Assembly: GCF_012396015.1 (NCBI RefSeq) | Contig: NZ_JAAXOQ010000034.1 | Coordinates: 1-42,499 of the forward strand | Length of the DNA: 42,499 nucleotides | Source of the DNA: Tsukamurella spumae | GTDB lineage: Bacteria > Actinomycetota > Actinomycetes > Mycobacteriales > Mycobacteriaceae | Direction: 5' to 3' | In this document: in pieces, positions 1 to 9,034 of the stretch | Numbering within the stretch: position 1 is the first letter of the stretch | How the letters are laid out: each line of letters begins with the position of its first letter | The notes under the pieces: model-generated | The model's input: only the letters and a program-made list of their open reading frames with translations | The model's database searches: none | What the model was told of the DNA's origin: nothing | Position numbers and translations under genes: made by a program

Positions 1-29
1 CGAGGGCGGCGGTGTCATACAAGCCCTCG
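1..29. repeat. 7-bp inverted repeat at left edge
   Basis: CGAGGGC at 1-7 is the exact reverse complement of GCCCTCG at 23-29, with a 15-nt spacer. It may be the end of a terminator or leader hairpin of a gene outside the window; the stem could extend left of base 1. The rest of 30-119 holds no gene I can support, only a small CCCC/GGGG hairpin around 85-97. Confidence 0.25.
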
Positions 30-119
30 AAGGGCGACCGATAACGGCCGTCACCTCGATCCCCGTCAGGTTCCTCACACGAACACCCCGAAGGGGTCCG
101 TAGAAAGCATGGTGCCCTA

Positions 120-871
120 GTGACCGATTCCCCCGTGTGGCTGGTGACCGGAGCGTCCAAGGGCATCGGGCTGGAGGTGGTGAAGGCGGCGCTCGCGAGC
201 GGCGCCCGGGTCGCGGCCACCACCCGCAGCCCCGAGAAGCTCTCCGCCGAACTGCGTGACCCGAACCTGCTGGCACTCGCCGTCGACCTCACCGATGAAC
301 ACGACGTGCGCCGCGCCGTCGCCCAGGTGCAGACGGAGTTCCGGCACATCGACGTGCTCGTCAACAACGCCGGGTACTCACTTCTCGGCGCGGTCGAGGA
401 GGTCTCGCCCGCGGATGTGCGGGCCAACTTCGACATCAACGTCTTCGGCGTCCTGGCGATGATCCGGGCCGTCCTGCCCGGCATGCGGGACCGGGGCACC
501 GGCCGGATCCTCAACCTCTCGTCCATCTCCGCGAGCGTCACGGGTCCGGCACAGGGGATCTCACGGCGATCTGCCCGGGCGGCGTGCGCACCGACTTCCT
601 CGACGCCTCGTCCACCCGCCGCCCCGAGGTCACGATCCCGGGTTACGACGGGGTGGCCCGCACGCTCGCGGCCCTGGACCGGCTCAACCACAACCAGGGT
701 GGCGACCCGGTACGACTGGCCGATGCCCTCGTGCAGATCGCCGCCCTGCCCGATCCGCCCTCCCGCATCTACCTGGGAAGCGATGCGCTCCAGGCGATCG
801 CGCACAAGTCGGACGAGGTCCGCGCCGGTGCGGAGCGCTACGCCGACCTGAGTCGCTCGATCACCAGCTGA
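120..871 (+). pseudogene. Broken short-chain dehydrogenase/reductase (SDR), internal deletion with frameshift
   Basis: The first part, from the GTG at 120, is a clear classical SDR. It has the nucleotide-binding TGASKGIG motif near residue 10, an NNAG motif near residue 87 and the active-site serine region (LNLSSIS) near residue 135. After ...TGPAQG at about 557 the protein should continue with the catalytic YxxxK helix. Instead the DNA jumps, in another frame, to ...LTAICPGGVRTDFLD, the segment that normally follows about 25-30 residues later. The rest of the C-terminus is intact in that second frame and stops at 871. The catalytic Tyr and Lys are therefore gone and the frame is lost, so an active enzyme is not expected. 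The 3' end overlaps the convergent cydC by 34 bp. A deletion is more likely than a base-call error because dozens of bases are missing. Confidence 0.82.
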
Positions 872-2415
872 CGCACCCCGTCCGGCGGGGCCGCGTGCCC
901 CGCCACCACCACCGTCCGGTTCGGGAACAGCCCTGCCGGATCGAGGATCTCGGCCAGCAGCCGCGCGGCATCGGCCCGGTCCAGATGCTCGGTCGGCTCG
1001 TCCAGTAGGACGACGGTGGCGTCACTCACCAGCGCGCGGGCGAGCAGCAGGCGCCGCCGCTGGCCGCCGGACAGTGAGTCCGCGCCGTGCTCGAGCGGGC
1101 TCCGCACGCCGTCGGGGAGGGAATCGGTCCACTCGCCCAGCCCGACTCGCCGCAGCGCCGCGTCGACCTCCGCATCGGACGCGTTCCCGCGCGCCACCCG
1201 CACGTTCTCGGCCACCGTCGTCGCGAAGACGTGCGCCGCCTCACCGAAGAAGGCCACTGCCGCAGGAAGATCCGCGAACGCCGACGCGGGCTCGCCGTCG
1301 ACGAGGACCTCGCCGCCACGAGCATCGAGGCCCGCCAGCGCGAGCAGCAGCTTCGTCTTGCCCGCGCCGGACTCGCCCCGCACCACGAGCCGGTCGCCCG
1401 GCGCGAGCTCGAGCTCACCGAGGCGCAATGCGGGTCGCCGCGGAGCCGAGGCGGTTCCGGCGGGCACCGCCGGCAGCGTCAACAGCGGCGCGATCCGACT
1501 CGCGGCGTCGGCGGAGCGGACGTACTGCCGAGCCGCATCGGGCAGCACCGCAACCACTTCGAAGGCGCTCAGCGGCAGCAGGATCAGGATGCCGAGCGTC
1601 GTTGCGTCGACGTGGCCTGCGCGGGTACCGGCGATCAGCAGCGCCGCGATCACCGCGAGCCCCACGGCCAGCGGTATCGCGGCGTCGGCGAGCGCACCGA
1701 TCCGCGCGGCCCGGTCGACGGCGGACCGTCGGGCGTCCTCCGCCCGGGCGGCACGGGCCCGCACATCGTCGAGTCGTCCGGCGACGGCGAGCTCGCCCGC
1801 GTGGTCCAGGACCGCGGATGCGGCCGCACCGAAGGCCTCGCTCCCGGCGGCCTCGGCGGCGGCCCGCGCGCGGGTGGCCCGCGCGACGGTCCAGGGCACG
1901 AGAACCCCCGCCAGCAGCAGGCATCCGGCCAGCACCAGACCGGCACGCGGGTCGACGAACCACATCCATCCGACCGCGGCGCCGGACACGACGGCGGCCA
2001 CCGTGGCGGGGATCACGGTGCGTACCAGCGCATCGCCCACCGCGTCGACATCGGCGCCGGTGCGGGCCAACAGCTCACCGTCGGAGAGCCGGACCGACTC
2101 CGCGGGCGCGGCGCGCGAGAGGCGCGTGTACAGCGCGACCCGCAGTTCCGTCAGCCCGGACAGTGCCACCCGGTGCGCAGCGAGGCGCTCGACGTAGCGC
2201 ATCAGGCCCCGCGTGATGCCCAGTGCGCGCACCGCGGTGACCGCGACCGAGAGCGTGAGCACCGGCGGCATGGTCCACGCCATCGTGATCAGCCACGCCG
2301 ACAACCCGGCGAGCGCCAACGCACTACCGGCGGTGAGCACGCCGGCGCCGATCGCGGCCAGGACTGCGAGCGGGCGGGATCGCAGGGCCCGCAGGCAGAT
2401 CAGCAGGTCACGCAC
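838..2415 (-). CDS. cydC: CydC, ABC transporter subunit for cytochrome bd assembly
   Basis: This is a 525-aa exporter-type ABC half-transporter. An N-terminal membrane domain covers roughly residues 1-310 and an ATPase domain follows. Visible motifs are Walker A (GESGAGKT, near residue 350), the signature LSGGQ (near 445), Walker B (VVLLDEP, near 467) and an H-loop histidine (VVVAGH). In the family CydC pairs with CydD to export cysteine and glutathione, or move haem, across the membrane, which is needed to mature cytochrome bd. The GTG at 2415 is chosen because it overlaps the cydD stop by 8 nt in the usual coupled arrangement and puts a hydrophobic segment right at the N-terminus. A longer open frame upstream runs through cydD in another frame and is not real. 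It is the last gene of cydABDC. Confidence 0.93.
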   Translation of the reverse strand: MRDLLICLRALRSRPLAVLAAIGAGVLTAGSALALAGLSAWLITMAWTMPPVLTLSVAVTAVRALGITRGLMRYVERLAAHRVALSGLTELRVALYTRLSRAAPAESVRLSDGELLARTGADVDAVGDALVRTVIPATVAAVVSGAAVGWMWFVDPRAGLVLAGCLLLAGVLVPWTVARATRARAAAEAAGSEAFGAAASAVLDHAGELAVAGRLDDVRARAARAEDARRSAVDRAARIGALADAAIPLAVGLAVIAALLIAGTRAGHVDATTLGILILLPLSAFEVVAVLPDAARQYVRSADAASRIAPLLTLPAVPAGTASAPRRPALRLGELELAPGDRLVVRGESGAGKTKLLLALAGLDARGGEVLVDGEPASAFADLPAAVAFFGEAAHVFATTVAENVRVARGNASDAEVDAALRRVGLGEWTDSLPDGVRSPLEHGADSLSGGQRRRLLLARALVSDATVVLLDEPTEHLDRADAARLLAEILDPAGLFPNRTVVVAGHAAPPDGVRQLVIERLRSA

Positions 2416-4021
2416 GGGCCACCTCCAGCACCTCGTCGGCCGCGGCGAGCACCTGCGCGTCGTGCCCGGCCACCACGACCACCGCTCCGGAATCGGCCCG
2501 CGCACGCAGTTCCGCCAGAACGCGCGCGGAGAGTGCCTCGTCGAGGTGCGCGGTGGGCTCGTCGAACAGGAGCACGGAGCGGCCGAGCGCGAGGGTGCGG
2601 GCGAGTGCGAGCCGCTGCCGCTGCCCCGCCGAGAGTCCGGCACCGCCGACGCCCACCGCACGATCCCAGCCCGCCTCGGCCACCACCTCGTCGAGCCCCG
2701 TGGCCGCCACGACCTCCGGCACGGTCTCGGGCGCGGGGGCGCCGAGCAGGGTGAAATTGTGTGCCAGCGTGCCCGGTTCGAGGTACGGGTGCTGCGGACA
2801 CCACGCGACGTGCGCCCACCAGTCGGGGCCGCCGGCCAGCGGCGCACCGTCGACGGTGACCGTGCCCGCGTCCGGCGCGGTCAAGCCTGCGAGCACGGTG
2901 AGCAGCGTGGACTTGCCGGATCCGTTGGGCCCGGTCAGTACGGTGATGCGGCCCGGCCGGAAGGCCCCGTCGAAGCCCGACGGTGCCGCCCCGTCCCGCC
3001 CGACCACGCTGACGCCCCGCGCGAGCAGCACGCCCGGCCGCGGGCTGCCCTGCGACGGTGCGGGTTCCGGGGCGTCGAGCAGGGCGAAGACCCGCGAGGT
3101 GGCCTCGACGCCCTGTTCAGCGGCGTGGAAGCTCGCTCCCACCCGGCGCAGCGGTTGGTACACCTCGGGCGCCAGGATCAGAGCGAACACCCCGGCGAAC
3201 AGGGACATCTCGCCGAACACGAGGCGCAGGCCGATGCCCACCGCCACCAGCGCCACACAGAGTGTGGCGAGCAGCTCCAGCGCCATCGAGGAGAGGAAGG
3301 CGATACGCAGCGCGGACATCGTCTCGGCGGCATTGCGCTCCCCCAGCTCCCGCACAGTGCGTTCCGGTCCGCGCTGGCGCCCCAGTGCCCGCAGCGTCGG
3401 CAGGCCGGCGACGAGGTCGAGCAGGCGTGCGGACAGTCGTGCCATCGCCGCGAGACGCCGCCGGGTGCGGTCACGCGTGAGCAGGCCGATCAGCACCATG
3501 AAGATCGGCAGCAGCGGTAGCGTGCCGAGCGCGATGGCACCGGAGATCGGGTCGGCGAAGAACATCGCGATCACCAGCGCGGGCGTCGCGATCACGCTGA
3601 GCGCCAGCGCCGGGACGTAGCCCGTGAGGTAGGGCGGCAGGTCGTCGAGGCCGCGGGTCAGCGCGACCCGCAGCTCCTCCCGGTCCACCGCCGGGCGGCC
3701 GGGGCCGATCGCGCCCAGCGCGGCGGACCGCAGTTCGGAGACCACGCGGTCGGCGGCGCGCCGCTCGATCCGCGACCGCCCGAGCGTCACCGCCACGCGC
3801 ACCGCGACCGCGCCGGCCACGAGCGCGATCGGGCCGGGCAGGTCCTGCGGGCCCGTCACGAGGCGCGAGAGCACGATCGCGGCGCCGTAGGCCAGGGCGA
3901 TGATCGCGGCGGTCTCGACGACGCCGCACGCGATCACGACCGCCATCAGCCCGCGCGAGCTGCGGGCGTACCGGAGCAGCCGCGGGTCGATCGGCCCGGT
4001 ACGCCGCGCGGCGTCAGGCAC
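2408..4021 (-). CDS. cydD: CydD, ABC transporter subunit for cytochrome bd assembly
   Basis: This 537-aa protein has six-helix membrane-domain character over about residues 15-320, then an ATPase domain. The ATPase has Walker A GPNGSGKST (near 363), signature LSAGQ (near 460), Walker B VLLFDEP (near 482) and an H-loop (VVVAGHD). It is the CydC partner; the heterodimer is required for assembly of the bd oxidase encoded just upstream. The GTG at 4021 overlaps the cydB stop by 8 nt, and cydC overlaps its own stop by 8 nt, so cydB-cydD-cydC appear translationally coupled. In many bacteria cydD and cydC are separate from cydAB. The contiguous cydABDC order here is the mycobacterial one. Note the signature variant LSAGQ against the canonical LSGGQ of CydC. 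Confidence 0.92.
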   Translation of the reverse strand: MPDAARRTGPIDPRLLRYARSSRGLMAVVIACGVVETAAIIALAYGAAIVLSRLVTGPQDLPGPIALVAGAVAVRVAVTLGRSRIERRAADRVVSELRSAALGAIGPGRPAVDREELRVALTRGLDDLPPYLTGYVPALALSVIATPALVIAMFFADPISGAIALGTLPLLPIFMVLIGLLTRDRTRRRLAAMARLSARLLDLVAGLPTLRALGRQRGPERTVRELGERNAAETMSALRIAFLSSMALELLATLCVALVAVGIGLRLVFGEMSLFAGVFALILAPEVYQPLRRVGASFHAAEQGVEATSRVFALLDAPEPAPSQGSPRPGVLLARGVSVVGRDGAAPSGFDGAFRPGRITVLTGPNGSGKSTLLTVLAGLTAPDAGTVTVDGAPLAGGPDWWAHVAWCPQHPYLEPGTLAHNFTLLGAPAPETVPEVVAATGLDEVVAEAGWDRAVGVGGAGLSAGQRQRLALARTLALGRSVLLFDEPTAHLDEALSARVLAELRARADSGAVVVVAGHDAQVLAAADEVLEVARA

Positions 4022-5048
4022 GCGGGCTGAGCCCGATCGACGGCGGGATCTGGGCCACGGAGATCCGCTTGCGGAACACGACATAGCTCCACGCCTGGTA
4101 GATCATCACCAGCGGCAGCAGCACGACCGTGCACCAGGACATCGCGACGAGCGTGTAGTGCGAGGACGCCGCGGCCTCGATGGTGATCGAGCGCGCCGGA
4201 TCGGTCGCGTTCAACACGTTCGGGAAGAGCGAGCCGAAGAGCAGCACGCTCACCCCGATCACCGCGATCGAGGTCGACAGGAAGGCGGCGAGTTCGCGAT
4301 CGGCACGGATCAGCAGGCCTACCGCGACGAGCGCCGCCGCGGCCAGCACCACCATGACCCAGGTCCAGGGCTTGCCATGGGCGAGCTGCGTCCACACCAC
4401 GAAGACCGCGCCGATCACCGTGACCGGCAACCAGATCCGGGCCGCGAACCGCCGGGCGTCCACCCGGACGTCACCGTCGGACTTGAGTGCGACGAAGACG
4501 GCTCCGTGCAGCAGGAAGAGCCCGAGGAGGGCGACCCCGCCGAGCAGACCGTACGGGTTGAGCAGGTCCCAGACGTCCGAGGTCATCCGGCCACGGCCGT
4601 CGATGTGCACCCCGTGCACGATGTTCGCAAACACCAGCCCCCACGCGAACGCGGGGATCCAGGAGCCCAGGCCGATGCCGAAGTCGGCCCAGCCGCGCCA
4701 GCGCGGGTCGTCGATCTTGCCGCGCCACTCGATGGCGCAGACCCGGACGATGAGCCCCACCAGGATCGCGAGCAGCACCAGGTAGAACCCCGAGAAGACG
4801 GTGGCGTACCAGACCGGGAACGCGGCGAACATCGCTGCGCCGGCGGTGATCAGCCACACCTCGTTGCCGTCCCAGACGGGACCGATCGTGTTGAGCAGTA
4901 CGCGGCGCCGCTGCTCGGCGTCGGGGTGGGAGCGCTTGCGACCGAGGATCGGCATGAGCATGCCCACGCCGAAGTCGAAGCCGTCCAGCACGAAGTAGCC
5001 GGTGAACAGGAAACCGATCGCGAGGAACCAGTAGTCGGGAAGTGTCAT
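4014..5048 (-). CDS. cydB: Cytochrome bd ubiquinol/menaquinol oxidase subunit II (CydB)
   Basis: This 344-aa integral membrane protein has about eight to nine hydrophobic segments. It starts MTLPDYWFLAIGFLFTGYF and carries the family landmarks LDGFDFGVGML and GPVWDGNEVWL near the N-terminus. CydB is the second core subunit of the bd-type terminal oxidase, which transfers electrons from menaquinol to oxygen with high affinity and without proton pumping. An AGGAG ribosome-binding site lies 5-6 nt before the ATG at 5048, and the gap from the cydA stop is only 9 nt. Length is typical for actinobacterial CydB. Confidence 0.96.
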   Translation of the reverse strand: MTLPDYWFLAIGFLFTGYFVLDGFDFGVGMLMPILGRKRSHPDAEQRRRVLLNTIGPVWDGNEVWLITAGAAMFAAFPVWYATVFSGFYLVLLAILVGLIVRVCAIEWRGKIDDPRWRGWADFGIGLGSWIPAFAWGLVFANIVHGVHIDGRGRMTSDVWDLLNPYGLLGGVALLGLFLLHGAVFVALKSDGDVRVDARRFAARIWLPVTVIGAVFVVWTQLAHGKPWTWVMVVLAAAALVAVGLLIRADRELAAFLSTSIAVIGVSVLLFGSLFPNVLNATDPARSITIEAAASSHYTLVAMSWCTVVLLPLVMIYQAWSYVVFRKRISVAQIPPSIGLSPRA

Positions 5049-5057
5049 GACCGTCTC

Positions 5058-6575
5058 CTAGTACGCGAACGACAGTTGGTCGGACGAGGACTTCTTCGCG
5101 CCGGCGCCCTCCGGGCCGTCGGCGTTCTCGCCCCCGCCGGGCGGCGCACCGTCGTCGTGGTCGTCGTGACCGTCGAGCGGGCTGTGCAGGTCGGGCCCCT
5201 GGATCACGTACCGGCGCAACAGCAGGAACCACAGGATGTACAGCACCCCGTAGACGGCGGCGAAGGTGATGATCGAGAAGGCCATCATCGCGGTCGAGTG
5301 GCCGGACACGGCCTGCGAGACCATGAGCCGGATCGTCGGGTCGCCGCTCGGGTTCGGCGCCACCACCCACGGCTGGCGGCCCATCTCGGTGAACACCCAG
5401 CCGCAGCTGTTGGCGAGGAACGGGGTGGGCAGGGCGATCAGGCAGAGCCTGCTGAACCACTTCGACGACGGGACGCGCCCGCGCCGGGTGACCCACAGGC
5501 CGGCCAGGGCCAGGAGGCCGGAGCCGATGGACCAGCCCATCATGAACCGGAAGGCCCAGTAGGAGACGAACAGGTTGGGCCGGTAGTCGCCGGGGCCGAA
5601 CTTCTCGACGTACTCCTGCTGCAGTTCAGTGACGCCCTTGAGCGTCGAGTGGGGGTCGCCGTTGGCGAGGAACGAGGTCAGATAGGGCACCTGGATGAGG
5701 TGCTGCACGGACTCGCAGTTGTTGTGCGTCCCCACGGTGAGGATCGAGAACGAGGCGGCGGTCTCGGTGTGGCACAGCGATTCCGCCGAGGCCATCTTCA
5801 TCGGTTGCTGCTCGAACATGAGCTTGGCCTGGGCGTCACCGGTGATTCCGAGCCCGACGGCCGAGACGATCATCACGCCCAGGCCGAACCGGGTGACGGG
5901 ACGGAAGGACTGCGCCAGCTCGATCGCGTCCGCGTCGCCGCGGCGCATGCCGCGCACCATCCACCAGCCGCCGATCGCCGCGACGAAGGTCCCGGCCGTG
6001 AGCCACGCGCCGAACACCGTGTGCGGGAACGCGGCCAGCGTGGTCGAGTTGGTCAACACCGCCCACATGTCGGTGAGCTCCGCCCGGTTCTTCTCCGGGT
6101 TGAAGGTGGCGCCAACGGGGTGCTGCATCCACGAGTTCGCGGCGATGATGAAGTACGCGGACGCGTTCACCCCCAGCGCGACCATCCAGATGCAGCCCAA
6201 GTGCACGAGCCGCGGCAGTCGGGTCCAGCCGAAGATCCACAGGCCAATGAAGGTCGACTCCATGAAGAAGGCGATGAGGCCCTCGAGCGCGAGCGGCGCA
6301 CCGAAGACATCGCCGACGAACTTGCTGTACTCGCTCCAGGCCATCCCGAACTGGAACTCCTGGACGAGGCCGGTGGCCACGCCGAGGGCGAAGTTGATGA
6401 GGAAGAGCTTGCCGAAGAAGTTGGTGGCCTTGAGCCAGGCGTTCTTGCCGGTGATCAGCCACATCGTCTGCATCGCCGCCACCATCGGCGCGAGGCCGAT
6501 GGTCAGCGGGACCAGGATGAAGTGCATGACCGTGGTCATGCCGAACTGCCAGCGGGCGATGTCGAGTGCGGTCAT
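5058..6575 (-). CDS. cydA: Cytochrome bd oxidase subunit I (CydA)
   Basis: This 505-aa membrane subunit carries the haems and the quinol site. The N-terminus has the conserved His18 (in MHFILVP), the expected axial ligand of the high-spin haem. FPHTVFGAWLTAG near residue 190 holds the candidate ligand of haem b558. TEMGRQPWVV near residue 395 is the invariant GRQPW block. The quinol-binding Q-loop (GDAQAKLMFEQQPMKMASAE) is of the short type. The C-terminal tail is charged and rich in His/Asp/Gly. It is first gene of the cydABDC operon, in line with a high-affinity oxidase used at low oxygen or when the main cytochrome bcc-aa3 branch is limited. GGAG lies 5 nt before the ATG. Confidence 0.97.
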   Translation of the reverse strand: MTALDIARWQFGMTTVMHFILVPLTIGLAPMVAAMQTMWLITGKNAWLKATNFFGKLFLINFALGVATGLVQEFQFGMAWSEYSKFVGDVFGAPLALEGLIAFFMESTFIGLWIFGWTRLPRLVHLGCIWMVALGVNASAYFIIAANSWMQHPVGATFNPEKNRAELTDMWAVLTNSTTLAAFPHTVFGAWLTAGTFVAAIGGWWMVRGMRRGDADAIELAQSFRPVTRFGLGVMIVSAVGLGITGDAQAKLMFEQQPMKMASAESLCHTETAASFSILTVGTHNNCESVQHLIQVPYLTSFLANGDPHSTLKGVTELQQEYVEKFGPGDYRPNLFVSYWAFRFMMGWSIGSGLLALAGLWVTRRGRVPSSKWFSRLCLIALPTPFLANSCGWVFTEMGRQPWVVAPNPSGDPTIRLMVSQAVSGHSTAMMAFSIITFAAVYGVLYILWFLLLRRYVIQGPDLHSPLDGHDDHDDGAPPGGGENADGPEGAGAKKSSSDQLSFAY

Positions 6576-6601
6576 GTGTGCTCCGTGGGCTGAGGAACTG
6601 T

Positions 6602-6657
6602 TACTACACTCCGTAGTACTAATTGGGATAGTAGACGGTCGCCGCCCCTACTGTCGA
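6602..6657 (-). promoter_or_regulatory. cydA promoter with palindromic operator candidate
   Basis: On the minus strand a -35-like TCGACA (6657-6652) and a -10-like TACTAT (6633-6628) are separated by 18 nt. About ten bases further on lies TACTAC-N5-GTAGTA (6602-6618), a perfect 6-bp inverted repeat that would sit over the first transcribed bases. Such a position fits a repressor. The TACTAC/GTAGTA half-sites resemble those of BlaI/CopY-type winged-helix repressors, but no such regulator is encoded in this window. The 97-bp gap between the permease stop and cydA holds nothing else I recognise. Confidence 0.5.
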
Positions 6658-6672
6658 GACACTTGTCCCAGT

Positions 6673-8055
6673 TCACACCCGGGAAGGCCGACCCCGCTTC
6701 TCGGTGCGCTTCTGGTGCACGACGCTCGCGATCAGCACGATGGCCGCCAGGGCCGTCGACAGCCCGACGGAGCTGCGCTGGTCCGGGTCCAGGATCATCG
6801 CGACGATGACGAACACGATGAAGGCGATCACCGCGTAGGTCAGCCAGGGGAACAGCCACATCCGGATCGGCGCCGGCGTCGTGGCGCGCCGCCGCAGCGC
6901 GATCTGGCTGATGGCGATCACGAGATACACGAACAGCGCGACCGCGCCCGTCGTCGCCAGCAGGTAGCCGAACAGCTTGTCCGGCAACACGTAGTTACCG
7001 ATCACCGCCAAGAACCCGAGCGCCATCGACGCCAGCACCGCGACGGCCGGTACCCCGCGCGCCGTCGTCCGCCCCGCCGCGCTGGGGGCGTCCCCCCGCC
7101 GCGCCAGCGAGTACAGCATTCGGGACGCGGTATAGAGCGCACTGTTGAGACAGGACGCGACCGCGACCAGGACCACCACGTCCATGATCCCGGCGGCGGC
7201 CGGGATGTTCATCGCCTTCAGCACTGCCTGGTACGAGCCCGTCGCACCGTCGACGGTGTTCCACGGGACGAGGGCGACCACCACGAAGATCGAGCCCAGG
7301 TAGAACAGGCAGATCCGCCACACCACCGAGTTCACGGCCTTGGTGATCCCCTTCTCGGGGTTCGGCGACTCGGCGGCGGCGATGGTCACGATCTCGGAAC
7401 CCATGAACGTGAACATCGTGGTGAGCATCGCCGCCAGCACCGCCTTCATCCCGTTCGGCATGAATCCACCCGTGTCCCAGAGGTGATGCACACCCGACAC
7501 GCTCGACCCCGGCAGGATCCCGAAGATCGCCAGCGCGCCCAACACCAGGAAGGCGGCGATCGCCACCACCTTGATCAGCGCGAACCAGAACTCGAACTCG
7601 CCGTAGTTGCCGACCGAGAACAGGTTCGTGACGGTGAGCAGAACCACCACGACCAACGCCCACGACCACTGGGGCCCGCCCACCACCTTGGACAGGATCA
7701 CCGCCGCGGCCGTCGCCTCGACCGGAATGACGAGTACCCAGAACAGCCAGTACAACCAACCGATCGTCGAACCCGCCCAGCGGCCGAGGGCGCGTTCGGC
7801 GTAGGTGGAGAAGGAGCCGGTGTCCGGCTGCGCCGTCGCCATCTCGCCGAGCATCCGCATCACGAGGATCACCATCAGCCCGGCCAGGGTGTACGAGATC
7901 AGCACCGCCGGTCCCGCCAGCTTGATCGCATTGGCCGAGCCCACGAACAGGCCGGCCCCGATCACCCCGGCGATCGAGATCATCGTGATGTGCCGCGGTT
8001 TGAGGCTGGTCCCCAGTTCGTGGCCGGTCGCCTCGGTGTCGGTGCGCGTACTCAT
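6673..8055 (-). CDS. APC-family amino-acid permease (GabP/AnsP-like)
   Basis: This 460-aa secondary transporter has about twelve hydrophobic segments. The N-terminal consensus of the amino-acid/polyamine/organocation superfamily, GVIGAGLFVGSA, is near residue 30 and is followed by MRMLGEMA in helix 3. A short polar N-terminus and basic C-terminus face the cytoplasm. The best match by eye is the GABA/aromatic/asparagine permease group; the substrate cannot be told from sequence. Start: an ATG at 8055 lies 7 nt after a -10-like TACCGT (8068-8063) with no ribosome-binding site, so a leaderless mRNA is plausible. Co-transcription with the pabC-like gene 61 nt upstream is also possible. A paralogue lies at 31647-33044. 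Confidence 0.88.
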   Translation of the reverse strand: MSTRTDTEATGHELGTSLKPRHITMISIAGVIGAGLFVGSANAIKLAGPAVLISYTLAGLMVILVMRMLGEMATAQPDTGSFSTYAERALGRWAGSTIGWLYWLFWVLVIPVEATAAAVILSKVVGGPQWSWALVVVVLLTVTNLFSVGNYGEFEFWFALIKVVAIAAFLVLGALAIFGILPGSSVSGVHHLWDTGGFMPNGMKAVLAAMLTTMFTFMGSEIVTIAAAESPNPEKGITKAVNSVVWRICLFYLGSIFVVVALVPWNTVDGATGSYQAVLKAMNIPAAAGIMDVVVLVAVASCLNSALYTASRMLYSLARRGDAPSAAGRTTARGVPAVAVLASMALGFLAVIGNYVLPDKLFGYLLATTGAVALFVYLVIAISQIALRRRATTPAPIRMWLFPWLTYAVIAFIVFVIVAMILDPDQRSSVGLSTALAAIVLIASVVHQKRTEKRGRPSRV

Positions 8056-8116
8056 CTGCGGGACGGTAATCCGGTTGGCTCAGCTCCGCATCCGGTGCCC
8101 GAAATGTCCGGAAGAC

Positions 8117-8980
8117 CTACGGCGTGTTCTGAATGCCCGTCTCGATGAGCGCGCGCACGGTCTCGTCCATCGGAGCCTCGGGAAGGGCCCGGCCGTCCAG
8201 GGTGTGCACGCGCGCGCACAGCGTGATCGAGGACACGAGCCACACCCCGTCGTTGATCACCAGGTCCGCCGGGAAGAGCGGCTCGATCGCCGTGGCGACG
8301 CCCTTGTCCTCCGCGGCGTCGAACAGCGCGCGCACAGTGGTTCCCGGCAGGATGCCCTGTCCCTCGGGCGGTGTCACGAGCGTGCGCCCGCGGGCGACCA
8401 CGACGGTGGCCCGCGGCGCCTCCAGCACCCGGCCCTCGCTGGAGGTGAAGATCACGTCGTCGGCGCCCTGCTCCGCGGCGTACCGCGCGGCGGCCATATT
8501 CACCGCGTAGGACAGCGTCTTCGCACCCAGCAGCAGCCACGGCGCGTCCGCGCCCAGCCCCGTCGAGTAGCCCCGGCTGAGCGTGATCGCCGAAACGCCC
8601 TCCGTGCGGGCCCGCACGGTCCGCTCGGGCAGCGGCGACACCGACACGTACTGCGTGGGCGTGCCCGGCACGGACTCGCGGCCACGCGTGTACACGAGCC
8701 GCAGCGCGCCCTCCGCCCCGCCGGAGTCCTCGCCGTAGAGCATCGCGGCCCGCTGCATGGCGGCCCACCAGGCACCGTCGTTGATCGCGGGGAGCCCGAG
8801 CGCGGCGGCCGAGCGGGCCAGGCGGTCGAGGTGCGCACGACCCTTGAGCGGCGCACCGTCGCGCACGAGAACGGTCTCGAAGCACCCGTCGCCCCGGACC
8901 GCCCCGAGATCGTCGGCGTAGAGCAGCGGCGCGTCGGAAGCGCGTACCGAACCGTCCAGGGTGACCACCACGGATGCCAT
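8117..8980 (-). CDS. pabC: Class-IV PLP aminotransferase / aminodeoxychorismate lyase (PabC-like)
   Basis: This 287-aa fold-type IV PLP enzyme has the Schiff-base lysine in the GAKTLSYA segment near residue 153, followed by the conserved SSEGRVLEAPRATVVV region that binds the cofactor. It is the counterpart of M. tuberculosis Rv0812, described as an aminodeoxychorismate lyase, which turns 4-amino-4-deoxychorismate into p-aminobenzoate and pyruvate for folate synthesis. A branched-chain or D-amino-acid aminotransferase role cannot be excluded by eye. A much longer open frame runs upstream in the same frame but would cross the divergent ygfZ-like gene. The ATG at 8980 fits the family N-terminus and sits 7 nt after a TAGTGT -10 box, so it is probably leaderless. 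Confidence 0.82.
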   Translation of the reverse strand: MASVVVTLDGSVRASDAPLLYADDLGAVRGDGCFETVLVRDGAPLKGRAHLDRLARSAAALGLPAINDGAWWAAMQRAAMLYGEDSGGAEGALRLVYTRGRESVPGTPTQYVSVSPLPERTVRARTEGVSAITLSRGYSTGLGADAPWLLLGAKTLSYAVNMAAARYAAEQGADDVIFTSSEGRVLEAPRATVVVARGRTLVTPPEGQGILPGTTVRALFDAAEDKGVATAIEPLFPADLVINDGVWLVSSITLCARVHTLDGRALPEAPMDETVRALIETGIQNTP

Positions 8981-8987
8981 GGCGGCA

Positions 8988-9034
8988 ACACTATTCGACG
9001 CCCCGGAGCCCCGCACGGGCGGCGCGCGTAGGCT
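8988..9034. promoter_or_regulatory. Divergent leaderless promoters of pabC-like and ygfZ-like genes
   Basis: The 60-bp gap 8981-9040 holds two -10 boxes pointing apart. TAGTGT on the minus strand (8993-8988) is 7 nt before the pabC-like ATG. TAGGCT on the plus strand (9029-9034) is 6 nt before the ygfZ-like GTG. There is no room for 5' UTRs, so both mRNAs should begin at or next to the start codon. Confidence 0.6.

Noticed and set aside
85-97. CCCC-GAA-GGGG hairpin as a terminator
   Set aside because: Only five base pairs and no T-run; too weak to support.
3900-6593. Very long plus-strand open frame (897 codons) opposite cydD-cydA
   Set aside because: It is antisense to strongly recognisable cyd genes, is rich in Arg/Gly/His/Asp/Gln runs typical of GC-rich shadow frames, and matches no family.
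5695-8148. Long plus-strand open frame opposite cydA and the permease
   Set aside because: Its composition is low-complexity in His/Asp/Arg and it spans the cydA promoter; nothing recognisable.
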